Positions 6,656 through 13,375 of a stretch of DNA of 15,733 nt are shown here, in pieces. The stretch spans positions 1 through 15,733 of the forward strand of contig JAHEKO010000036.1 in the NCBI GenBank assembly GCA_024638355.1. Reading direction: 5' to 3'. The notes below the pieces were generated by a model. It worked only from the letters and a program-made list of their open reading frames with translations. It was not told the origin of the DNA and did not search any database. Made by a program: the position numbers and the translations under genes. Source of the stretch: Acidobacteriota bacterium (GTDB lineage Bacteria; Acidobacteriota; Thermoanaerobaculia; Multivoradales; JAHEKO01). Every line of letters begins with the position of its first letter. The stretch's first letter is position 1.

Positions 6656-9600
6656 CTAGTTGAACAGACGCACCCCGAGCTGGAGCGTCCTCGGGCTGCC
6701 GCCGCCGGAGCGAACCGTGCCGTCGAAGTTGAAGATCAGGTTGGTCACCTCGGGCACCAGGAAGTTCTCCTCGTCGGTGATGTTGAACACGTCGATGACC
6801 GGCTGGATGGTCCAGCCGCCGACGTTGAAGTCCTTCGACAGGCGGAAGTCGAGGGTCAGGAACTCGTTGTTCTTCTCACCCTGATTGCGCTGGAAGATCT
6901 GAGCGTCGATCTCGCAGGGCGGCCCCCCACCCGGGCCCGGCGAAGGGATGCAGCGCTCGGTGGGCGGGAAGGCGCTCACCGGCGAGCCGTCGGGCCTGAT
7001 GTCCTGCGGCTGGTTGTCCAGATAGGTGATGCGAGTGTTGAAGTTGATACCCCAAGGCGCCGTCCACAGGACCCAGGCGTTGAAACGGTGATCCTGGTTG
7101 CGGTCGGAGAGACCGAACTCGGGGCCCAGGTTCGCCAGGCTGGCGTAGCGGTAGGTGAACGGGTCACGCTCGTTGTCGTCGTCCGACTCGTCCTCGGAGT
7201 AGGTGTAGTACGCCTGCAGCGCGAAGTTCTTCGAGTAGCGCTTGTTGACCCCCACCGTCAGACCGGTGTAGCGACTCTTGGCCGTCGACTCCGCCGAACG
7301 GATCTCACCGACGCCGTTGCTGCCGTCGGCCCCGAGACCGGTGCTCCAGACGCCTCCCAGCTGCGCATCGTTGCGGTTGATGAACCGCGTGATGTGATCC
7401 GTCTTGGCGTAGTTGATCTTGAACAAGAAGGCGTAGTCGGGAATGAACTCCTGCTCCCAGGAGAGCGCCGTCGACCAGGTGCGCGGGGTCTGGAAGTCGC
7501 GGTCGAACACGGCGATGCCAGGATTGGCCGGCTCACCCACGTTCGAGACGTCGTTGATGTTCGGCCACTCCGGCAGCAGGAAGCCGATGCCGAGGTCGTG
7601 GAAGAAGCTCGCCCGGAACAGATTCTGGTTGACGCTGCCGTTGGTGTTACGCGCGCCGGCCAGGGTCAGCGCCGGGATGCGGGCGTGGAAGAGGCCCGAG
7701 TTGAAGCGCAGCACAGCGTTCTGGTTGCCCTTCGGCGTCCAGGAGAGCGCGAAGCGCGGCTGCCACTGTGAGTTGTCGTCGGGGATCGTGCCGTCGGAGA
7801 CGAACGTCTGCGGTCCGAGCGGAGAGTCGCGGGTCTGGCCGATGAACGGCGCGAAGAAGACCTCGTTCGGCGGCGTGATCGGATCGGGGTTGTCGAGCCC
7901 CTCCCAGCGTAGGCCGAAGTCGAGCGTCAGGTTCGGGCTCGCCGACCAGGAGTCCTGGATGAAGAGCGCCGTCTCGGTCTGCTCGATCGACTGCGTACCG
8001 CCTTCGATCACCCCGATGTCACCGACCCCCGCGAACTGCAGGTAGAGCAGCAGCGGACCGGCGGTGCCGCCGTTCTGGGAGCAGTCGCCATTGGTGTTCG
8101 ACGAACCGTCGGTGCACTCGACGTAGTTCGGCCCGAGATTGACGTAGTTCCGGAAGCCGTCGAAGCTCGAGAAGATGTAGCGGCCGTTGGCGAAGCCGAT
8201 GAAGGTCTGCGACGAGGTCACGTCGTTCCACTCGATGCCGGCCTTGATCGAGTGGTCACCGCGCAGGATCGAGACGTTGTTGTTGATCTGGATCCGGTCG
8301 TCGTCGTATTCGACCGGCAGGAAGAAGGGCATGCCCACCCGGTAGCCGCCACCGAAGTCGAAACCGGTGTCGGGGAAGGGCCGGCTCTGGCCGGGCACCT
8401 GCGGACCGCCGTAGGGCCGCGGGCGCCACTCCTTGGCCCACTGGCCGCGGAACTCGTTGAGGAGCGTCGACGAGATGGTGCTCAGCAGCGTCGTCGTGAC
8501 GCCGTGCGCCCAGTCGTTCTCGACGCCGTTGGCGCTCACTCCCCACGAGTCGACGTCGAAGGTGCCGTTCACCTGCGACGAGTAGTGATAGGCCCAGCGC
8601 GCCGTGAACAGGTTGCTCTGGTTGGCGTTGACGTCGATCTTGGCGAGGTAGGCGTCGCCGTCGTCGGTGCGGTCGATCGGAGCGTTCTCGTTCGGCAAGC
8701 CGACGCTGTCGAGAAAGGCGACCACCTCGGGCTCGATCCGGCCGGGATCGGTCTGCTTGGTCTCGTCCTTCTTCTGAATGTCGGCGGCCAGGAAGAAGAA
8801 CGCCTTGTCTTGCTTCAGCGGACCGCCGAGGGTGAATCCGATCTGGCTGCGGTCGAAGGAGAAATCCGGCTCGCGGCCGCCGCTCGGCAGCTGCGGACTC
8901 TCCGACAGGCTGTCGTCCTGATAGAAGAAGTGACCGGACCACCGCAGGTCGTTGGTGCCGGACTTGGTCACCACGCTGACGAACCCACCCGACGATCGGC
9001 CGAACTCGGCCGGTGCGCCGTCGGTGATCACCAGAACCTCCTTGACGGCGTCCTGGTTGAAGGTGAACGCCGGGCGCTGCCCGCCCCGCTGCTCGCCGAA
9101 GAAAGGATTGTTGAAGTCGGCGCCGTCGATCATGATGTTGTTGTTGATGCCCTTCTGGCCGGTGATCGACAGCTCTTCGCCGTCCGGCCCCTGGACGATG
9201 GTGGCGCCCGGGGTCAGCTTGACGAACTCGAGGAAGTTGCGGCCGTCGTTGGGCAGGCCCTCGACCGCCGCGTCGTCGATGCGGATCTGACTCTCCGACC
9301 GCGTGGTCTCGATCAGCGGGGCGGCGCCGGTGACGACGATCTCCTGCTCCACCTGGGCGATGGTGAGGGTGATGGTCAGGTTGATCTCGCCGCCCAGCTG
9401 GAGCTCCAGCCCTTCGCGAATCAGCGTCGCGAAGCCTTCCAGGCTGGCAGAAACCTTGTACGGCCCGAGGGGCATCAGAGGCGAGTAGAACCGGCCGTTT
9501 TCGTCAGTTACCACCACCTTCTCGAAGTTGGTGGCAGTGTTGGTCATCGTGACGGTAACGCCGGGTAACACCGACCCCGATTCGTCAACCGTTCTGCCCA

Positions 9601-9700
9601 AGATGACGCCGGTCGTCGCCTGGGACTGGGCAAGGACGCCCGGCGTCACCAGAGCCACGGCCAGCGCACCGACGCAGAGGGTACGACTCAGTCGCAACAT
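6656..9700 (-). CDS. TonB-dependent outer-membrane receptor, Oar-like, with carboxypeptidase-regulatory domain
   Basis: This is a 1014-residue outer-membrane protein. The ATG at 9700 is chosen because AGGAGG (9707-9712) lies 6 bases upstream and a clear signal peptide follows (residues 1-24, cleavage after VLA). The open frame continues to 9781, but that extension is basic and precedes the signal sequence. The domains are: carboxypeptidase-regulatory Ig-like fold (about 29-112, with GRTVDESGSVLPGVTV and DENGRFYSPLMPLGPY); a TonB-box-like EIVVT (120-124); plug (about 125-250, with GLPNDGRNFLEFVKLTPG and NNNIMIDGADFNNPFF); and a 22-stranded-type barrel to the end, which finishes LGVRLFN. Such receptors import large substrates or present surface proteins using TonB energy; the substrate cannot be told here. 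Two extracellular-type loops each carry a Cys pair. It has its own promoter upstream and a terminator downstream. Confidence 0.97.
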   Translation of the reverse strand: MLRLSRTLCVGALAVALVTPGVLAQSQATTGVILGRTVDESGSVLPGVTVTMTNTATNFEKVVVTDENGRFYSPLMPLGPYKVSASLEGFATLIREGLELQLGGEINLTITLTIAQVEQEIVVTGAAPLIETTRSESQIRIDDAAVEGLPNDGRNFLEFVKLTPGATIVQGPDGEELSITGQKGINNNIMIDGADFNNPFFGEQRGGQRPAFTFNQDAVKEVLVITDGAPAEFGRSSGGFVSVVTKSGTNDLRWSGHFFYQDDSLSESPQLPSGGREPDFSFDRSQIGFTLGGPLKQDKAFFFLAADIQKKDETKQTDPGRIEPEVVAFLDSVGLPNENAPIDRTDDGDAYLAKIDVNANQSNLFTARWAYHYSSQVNGTFDVDSWGVSANGVENDWAHGVTTTLLSTISSTLLNEFRGQWAKEWRPRPYGGPQVPGQSRPFPDTGFDFGGGYRVGMPFFLPVEYDDDRIQINNNVSILRGDHSIKAGIEWNDVTSSQTFIGFANGRYIFSSFDGFRNYVNLGPNYVECTDGSSNTNGDCSQNGGTAGPLLLYLQFAGVGDIGVIEGGTQSIEQTETALFIQDSWSASPNLTLDFGLRWEGLDNPDPITPPNEVFFAPFIGQTRDSPLGPQTFVSDGTIPDDNSQWQPRFALSWTPKGNQNAVLRFNSGLFHARIPALTLAGARNTNGSVNQNLFRASFFHDLGIGFLLPEWPNINDVSNVGEPANPGIAVFDRDFQTPRTWSTALSWEQEFIPDYAFLFKINYAKTDHITRFINRNDAQLGGVWSTGLGADGSNGVGEIRSAESTAKSRYTGLTVGVNKRYSKNFALQAYYTYSEDESDDDNERDPFTYRYASLANLGPEFGLSDRNQDHRFNAWVLWTAPWGINFNTRITYLDNQPQDIRPDGSPVSAFPPTERCIPSPGPGGGPPCEIDAQIFQRNQGEKNNEFLTLDFRLSKDFNVGGWTIQPVIDVFNITDEENFLVPEVTNLIFNFDGTVRSGGGSPRTLQLGVRLFN

Positions 9701-9706
9701 AGGACT

Positions 9707-9712
9707 CCTCCT
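9707..9712 (-). promoter_or_regulatory. Shine-Dalgarno site of the TonB-dependent receptor
   Basis: AGGAGG on the - strand, 6 bases before the ATG at 9700, decides the start against the upstream in-frame extension to 9781. Confidence 0.9.
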
Positions 9713-9732
9713 GTTCGGACCTGGTTTCCGTT

Positions 9733-9759
9733 GGCCGGCCCTCTTCGCGGGGCCTGGCC
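9733..9759 (-). other. Possible hairpin in the receptor mRNA leader
   Basis: GGCCGGCCC (9733-9741) and GGGCCTGGCC (9750-9759) can pair as a 9-bp stem with one bulged base and an 8-base loop. It lies between the predicted receptor transcription start and its Shine-Dalgarno. No T-tract follows on either strand, so it is not an ordinary terminator. It may be only a by-product of high GC. Confidence 0.35.
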
Positions 9760-9779
9760 GCTTTGTAGGAACATTCGAC

Positions 9780-9808
9780 ATCTTACTGAGAGCACCGTTT
9801 CATATCAA
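9780..9808 (-). promoter_or_regulatory. Sigma70-like promoter for the TonB-dependent receptor
   Basis: On the - strand, TTGATA (9808-9803, 5 of 6 to the -35 consensus) is separated by exactly 17 bases from TAAGAT (9785-9780, 4 of 6 to the -10 consensus). It lies in the most AT-rich patch of the 264-base divergent spacer. Transcription would start near 9773, giving a leader of about 70 bases before the ATG at 9700. Confidence 0.6.
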
Positions 9809-9908
9809 CCGCCCGCGACGCCCGGTAGCGGGTTCGTTGGTTTCGCCCGGGGCGACAGGGGCCCTGCTGCCGCGCGGGTATCCCGCCGGTGCTCGGGCCG
9901 CGAGCTAC

Positions 9909-9917
9909 GCTATCCTC
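9909..9917 (+). promoter_or_regulatory. Possible -10 element (GCTATCCTC) upstream of the metallophosphoesterase
   Basis: TATCCT (9911-9916) sits about 48 bases before the ATG at 9965, within the sequence GCTATCCTC. The same nine bases recur at 13347-13355 ahead of the MscS-type gene. I see no good -35 box at 16-18 bases, so the call rests on position and recurrence only. Confidence 0.35.
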
Positions 9918-9964
9918 GACCGCCCGACGCGGAGCGCCGGACCACGACCACCTTGCGAAGCTCC

Positions 9965-10837
9965 ATGACGCGCACCGTAGCCATCCTGGCCGACGTTCAC
10001 GGCAATATGCCGGCGCTGCGGGCGGTCTGCGCGGACATCGAGCGCCAGCGCCCCGACGAGGTGATGGTCGCCGGCGACCTGGTCGGCCGGGGTCCGGAGG
10101 GCAGCCGCGTGGTCGCCGCGATCGCCGAGCGCGGCTGGCGTTGTCTGCGCGGCAACCACGAGGACTACCTGCTGGGCTTCGCCCGGCGCGAGGTGCCGGA
10201 CGACTGGTGGGAGGAGGAGGAGTGGGCGGCATCGCGCTGGATGGCGGCCGAGCTCGAACCGAGCGCCGTCGAGTTCATCGACGCGCTGCCGGCCGAGCTG
10301 CGGCCGGCGGTCGGCGGCGACCTGCTGGTGGTGCACGGCAGCCCGCGCTCGAACAACGAAGGGCTCGGGCCCTGGACTCGCGACCGCGAGCTCGAGGAGC
10401 ACCTCGACTCGATCGACGCGACGCTCCTGGTCTGCGGCCACACCCACCGGCCGATGGATCGCAAGGTAAGGAACGGCCGAGTGGTCAACGTCGGCGCCGT
10501 CGGTCTGCCCTTCAACCGCGACCGGCGAGCGCAGTACGCCCTCTTCCGTCACGACGGTTCCAGCTGGAGCGTCGAGTTCCGCCAGGTCGGCTACGACACG
10601 GCCGAGCTCCTCCGCATCTACCGAACCAGCGGCTTTCAGGAGGCGGGCGGGCTGACCGCCGAGCTCCTGCGGCTCGAGGTCCGGCAGGCGGCGCCCTTCC
10701 TGGTGCCGTTTCTCAAGTGGGCGCGGCTCACCGGCCGTAGGCCCCGCGCCGCCCGCATCGGCGAGTTTCTCGATCTGTACGATCCGACCGAGCCGATGCA
10801 CGACTTCTTCCACCGGCTCCGCGCGCTCCGGCGCTGA
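9965..10837 (+). CDS. Calcineurin-like metallophosphoesterase
   Basis: This 290-residue cytoplasmic protein has the complete two-metal phosphoesterase motif set: DVHGN (D10, H12), GDLVGRGP (D38), GNHED (N64, H65), HGSP (H124) and GHTH (H159, H161), followed by NVGAVGLP (175-182). The pattern fits the YfcE/MJ0936-like group, which cleaves phosphomonoesters or phosphodiesters; the natural substrate cannot be read from the sequence. After the core (to about 215) comes an extra C-terminal helical, Arg- and Leu-rich segment of about 70 residues. The ATG at 9965 is chosen because the fold begins at once (VAILADVHGN); the frame is open upstream to 9731 but that part is not protein-like. The Shine-Dalgarno is weak. 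It is the first gene of the rightward run and is divergent from the receptor. Confidence 0.93.
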   Translation: MTRTVAILADVHGNMPALRAVCADIERQRPDEVMVAGDLVGRGPEGSRVVAAIAERGWRCLRGNHEDYLLGFARREVPDDWWEEEEWAASRWMAAELEPSAVEFIDALPAELRPAVGGDLLVVHGSPRSNNEGLGPWTRDRELEEHLDSIDATLLVCGHTHRPMDRKVRNGRVVNVGAVGLPFNRDRRAQYALFRHDGSSWSVEFRQVGYDTAELLRIYRTSGFQEAGGLTAELLRLEVRQAAPFLVPFLKWARLTGRRPRAARIGEFLDLYDPTEPMHDFFHRLRALRR

Positions 10838-10846
10838 CGGGTAGGC

Positions 10847-10852
10847 TACACT
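10847..10852 (+). promoter_or_regulatory. Possible -10 element (TACACT) upstream of the GspA-like gene
   Basis: TACACT lies in the 38-base gap between the phosphoesterase stop and the GspA-like ATG, 23 bases before that start. It matches TATAAT at 4 of 6 positions. No clear -35 box is visible. It could be an internal promoter of the run or chance. Confidence 0.25.
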
Positions 10853-10875
10853 TCTCATCTCGGGGCGCAGGTCGG

Positions 10876-11688
10876 ATGTACGAAGAGTTCTACGGGTTCC
10901 AAGCGTCGCCCTTCAACATCACGCCCGATCCCCGTTTCCTCTTCCTCAGCCACCGCCACCGTGAGGCGCTCGACCATTTGCGCTATGGCCTGCAGGAGCG
11001 CAAGGGCTTCATCCAGATCACCGGAGAGGTCGGCGCCGGCAAGACCACCGTCTGCCGGGCCCTTCTCGAGCAGCTCGGCGCCAACTACAAGACGGCGCTG
11101 ATCCTCAATCCCTTCCTGAGCTGCGAGCAGCTCCTCTGGCTGATCCTGGTCGAGCTCGGCCTCGAGCCGGAGAGTCAGGACCGGATGAGCAACCTCGCCA
11201 TCCTGAACGAGTTCCTGCTCGAGCAGCTGAGTGAAGGCAACGATGTCGTGCTCCTGATCGACGAGGCACAGGACCTCGACTTCGAGCTCCTCGAGCAGGT
11301 TCGGCTGCTGTCGAATCTCGAGACCGACCAGCGCAAGCTGCTGCAGATCGTCCTGATCGGACAGCCGGAGCTGCGTGATCTCCTCGATCGCCGCGACCTG
11401 CGCCAGCTCCGCCAACGCATCACCGTCCGCTACCACATCGGACCGCTGTCCAGAGACGAGACCGGTGCCTACATCCAGCACCGGCTCCACGTCGCCGGGG
11501 CCAACTCGCGTCCGGAGTTCAATCGCGGCGCGGTGCGCAAGATCCACCGCTACTCCGGCGGTGTGCCGCGGCTGATCAACGCCGTCTGCGACAAGGCGCT
11601 GCTGTGCGGCTATGTGATGGGGGTCGACCTGCTGACCGCGAGGCACGTCCGCCGCGCGGTTCGGGAGCTGGAGGGGAACTTCGGGTGA
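10876..11688 (+). CDS. GspA/ExeA-type AAA ATPase (secretion accessory)
   Basis: This is a 270-residue AAA+ ATPase. The N-terminus (YGFQASPFNITPDPRFLFLS) is the typical opening of GspA/ExeA proteins. Walker A is GEVGAGKTT (50-58) and Walker B is VVLLIDEAQ (124-132). A sensor-like IVLIGQPEL lies at 158-166, an Arg-rich RQLRQRI near 176-182, and a sensor-2-like SGGVPRLIN at 227-235. In Aeromonas, ExeA works with ExeB to help assemble the type II secretin in the outer membrane. Here the protein stops after the ATPase module and lacks the peptidoglycan-binding extension of long ExeA proteins, and no transmembrane segment is seen. Its stop codon overlaps the GTG of the GspB-like gene by 4 bases (GTGA), indicating translational coupling. 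No other type II secretion genes are in the window. Confidence 0.94.
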   Translation: MYEEFYGFQASPFNITPDPRFLFLSHRHREALDHLRYGLQERKGFIQITGEVGAGKTTVCRALLEQLGANYKTALILNPFLSCEQLLWLILVELGLEPESQDRMSNLAILNEFLLEQLSEGNDVVLLIDEAQDLDFELLEQVRLLSNLETDQRKLLQIVLIGQPELRDLLDRRDLRQLRQRITVRYHIGPLSRDETGAYIQHRLHVAGANSRPEFNRGAVRKIHRYSGGVPRLINAVCDKALLCGYVMGVDLLTARHVRRAVRELEGNFG

Positions 11689-12500
11689 GCCTGGTCAACG
11701 AAGCCCTCAAGAAGGCTCGACTCGAGGCGGCGCGCCAGGATGCCGCCCGGCGCGGCCTGCCGATGCCCGGACGCCAGCCGCCGGCGGCGCCGGCGATCCC
11801 CCCGGCGGCGCTCTTCAAGGCCGCGGTCGCCATCGGCCTCGTGGCGCTGGTCGCGCTCGTCTTCTTCCTCCTGCGTCGCCCGGGCCCGGTGTCGGCGCCG
11901 CGCGGCGAGTCGTCCGCGGTCGTCGCCGAGGCGGCCGCCCCCGGCGCCACCGGCACCGGCGAACCGGCCGCGGCGGCGCAAGCGAAGACGCCGGCGGTCT
12001 CGAGCCCGGGTCCCGCTCCGGCGGCCGCCGAACGACCCGAGCCCGAGCCCGAGCCCGCCCCGCCCACCGTCGCCGCTCCACCGCAGGTCGTGACCGCCGC
12101 CCCGCCGCGGCCCGCGGCCGCCGATCGCGGTACGGCCCAGGACTCGCGCATCCCGGTGGCCGCCGAGCCGGTTCCGGCTCGCGAGCCGGAGCCCGCGCGA
12201 CCCGAATCGACCTCGACTCCCGCGGAATCTCCGGCGGTCGCGCCGCCCGATCCGCCCGCCGCCCGCCCGCAGCCGGCCGCGACACCGGTGCGCACCGTGA
12301 TCCGAACGCTCGAGCTCGGTGCCGGAGTACGCATCGAGCTGGGCGGCATCGCCTGGTCGGACGAGCGTCCCTTCGCGCTCATCAACGGCCGGGTGGTGGG
12401 CCTCGGCGATCGGGTGGAGTCGCTGGTCGTGGTGGCGATCGAGCCGCGCCAGGTCGAGCTGCGCGGTCCCGAGGAGCGCTACCAGCTACGCCTCAAGTAG
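11685..12500 (+). CDS. GspB-like type II secretion assembly protein
   Basis: This is a 271-residue single-pass inner-membrane protein. The start is the GTG at 11685, with GGAGGGG about 8 bases upstream; the longer open frame back to 11604 overlaps the ATPase and is not used. The cytoplasmic N-terminus MSLVNEALKKARLEA resembles the 'DALKKAE' opening of GspB proteins. One transmembrane helix spans about 43-63. A long Pro/Ala/Glu-rich periplasmic linker follows (64-200), containing an EPEPEP tract. A small C-terminal T2SSB-like domain (208-271) has the family pattern of a short strand, SDERPFALINGRVVGLGDRV and a final strand. It would cross the periplasm and work with the coupled GspA-type ATPase in secretin assembly. 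The linker is low complexity and likely diverges fast. Confidence 0.9.
   Translation: MSLVNEALKKARLEAARQDAARRGLPMPGRQPPAAPAIPPAALFKAAVAIGLVALVALVFFLLRRPGPVSAPRGESSAVVAEAAAPGATGTGEPAAAAQAKTPAVSSPGPAPAAAERPEPEPEPAPPTVAAPPQVVTAAPPRPAAADRGTAQDSRIPVAAEPVPAREPEPARPESTSTPAESPAVAPPDPPAARPQPAATPVRTVIRTLELGAGVRIELGGIAWSDERPFALINGRVVGLGDRVESLVVVAIEPRQVELRGPEERYQLRLK
12036..12057 (+). repeat. Short CCCGAG tandem repeat inside the GspB-like gene
   Basis: Three perfect CCCGAG hexamers plus a partial copy encode alternating Pro-Glu in the periplasmic linker. The unit is 6 bases, so copy-number change would keep the frame and only alter linker length. Confidence 0.7.
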
Positions 12501-12522
12501 GCGCGACCGGGCGGAGAACGGC

Positions 12523-13335
12523 GTGGCACGGAGAGAACGTCGCCGGGGCGAACCGAAGACCCCCGACAAGCACCGCCTCTACCAGGCTTCGGTTCAGGGG
12601 CCCGACGGCGACATCGAGCTCTTCGACCGGATCTACCGGAGCCATCGCGGCAGGGCGCCGCTGGCCCTGCGCGAGGACTTCTGCGGCACCGCCCTGTTCA
12701 GCCGCCAGTGGGTGCTCAGCCGCGAGGACCGGACCGCGGTCGCGATCGATCTCGACTCCGAGACGCTCGAGTGGGGCCGCCGGAACAATCTGCAAACCGC
12801 CGGCGAGCCGGCGGCCCGACGCGTACGGCTGATCGAGGCCGACGTGCGCGCCGTGCGCCGCCCGAAGGTCGACCTGGCCTGCGCGATGAACTTCAGCTTT
12901 TGCGCGTTCAAGGAGCGCACGGAGCTGCTGGAGTATCTGCGGGCCGTCCACTCCGCCCTCCGCGGCGACGGCCTGCTGGCGCTCGAGCACTACGGCGGCA
13001 CCGAGGCGGTCGTCGCGATCGAAGAGCGGCGGGAAGTGGACGACTTCGTCTACGTCTGGGAACAGGAGAGCTTCAACCCGATCACCCACGAGACCCGCTG
13101 CCACATTCACTTCGAGCTGCCCGGGGGCGAGCGCCTCGAGCGGGCCTTCAGCTACGACTGGCGACTCTGGACCCTCCCCGAGCTGCGCGACGCGATGATC
13201 GAGGTCGGCTTCGCCGCCGTCGAGGTCTACTGGGAGCGGGTCGACGACGAGGGCGAAGGCACCGGCGAGTACGAGCTCACCGAGGCCGAGGAGAACCAGG
13301 AGGGCTGGCTGGTCTACGTGGTGGGTCTCAAGTAG
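12523..13335 (+). CDS. Class I SAM-dependent methyltransferase
   Basis: This is a 270-residue cytoplasmic enzyme. The GTG at 12523 is chosen for GGAG 6 bases upstream and because it follows the GspB-like stop by 22 bases; the open frame back to 12319 overlaps that gene. The Rossmann-fold methyltransferase motifs are in order: SAM-binding loop LREDFCGTA (49-57), acidic strand end VAIDLD (73-78), EADVRA (105-110) and DLACAMNFSF (117-126). The remaining half (FELPGGERLE, DWRLWTLPELRDAM) is the substrate-side region. This belongs to an uncharacterised bacterial methyltransferase group, so the substrate is unknown. It is probably co-transcribed with its neighbours, although nothing in it points to secretion or mechanosensing. 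Confidence 0.9.
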   Translation: MARRERRRGEPKTPDKHRLYQASVQGPDGDIELFDRIYRSHRGRAPLALREDFCGTALFSRQWVLSREDRTAVAIDLDSETLEWGRRNNLQTAGEPAARRVRLIEADVRAVRRPKVDLACAMNFSFCAFKERTELLEYLRAVHSALRGDGLLALEHYGGTEAVVAIEERREVDDFVYVWEQESFNPITHETRCHIHFELPGGERLERAFSYDWRLWTLPELRDAMIEVGFAAVEVYWERVDDEGEGTGEYELTEAEENQEGWLVYVVGLK

Positions 13336-13346
13336 GACGGGCCGCT

Positions 13347-13355
13347 GCTATCCTC
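13347..13355 (+). promoter_or_regulatory. Possible -10 element (GCTATCCTC) upstream of the MscS-type gene
   Basis: This is the second copy of the nine bases also found at 9909-9917. TATCCT (13349-13354) lies 21 bases before the ATG at 13376, in a 40-base intergenic gap. No convincing -35 box is seen. Confidence 0.35.
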
Positions 13356-13375
13356 CCGCGGCGGAGGAGACGCTC

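Noticed and set aside
4945..6663. 572-residue open frame on the + strand
   Set aside because: It is antisense to the CRTAC1-like gene. Its repeated Val/Glu runs are the mirror of the Asp-rich calcium loops, not a protein family.
8252..9568. 438-residue open frame on the + strand inside the receptor gene
   Set aside because: It is antisense to the well-supported TonB receptor, with no family motif, signal or ribosome site.
12036..12057. Hexamer repeat as a phase-variation tract
   Set aside because: Only three perfect copies of a 6-base unit; copy change would not shift the frame, and the run fits a Pro/Glu-rich linker.
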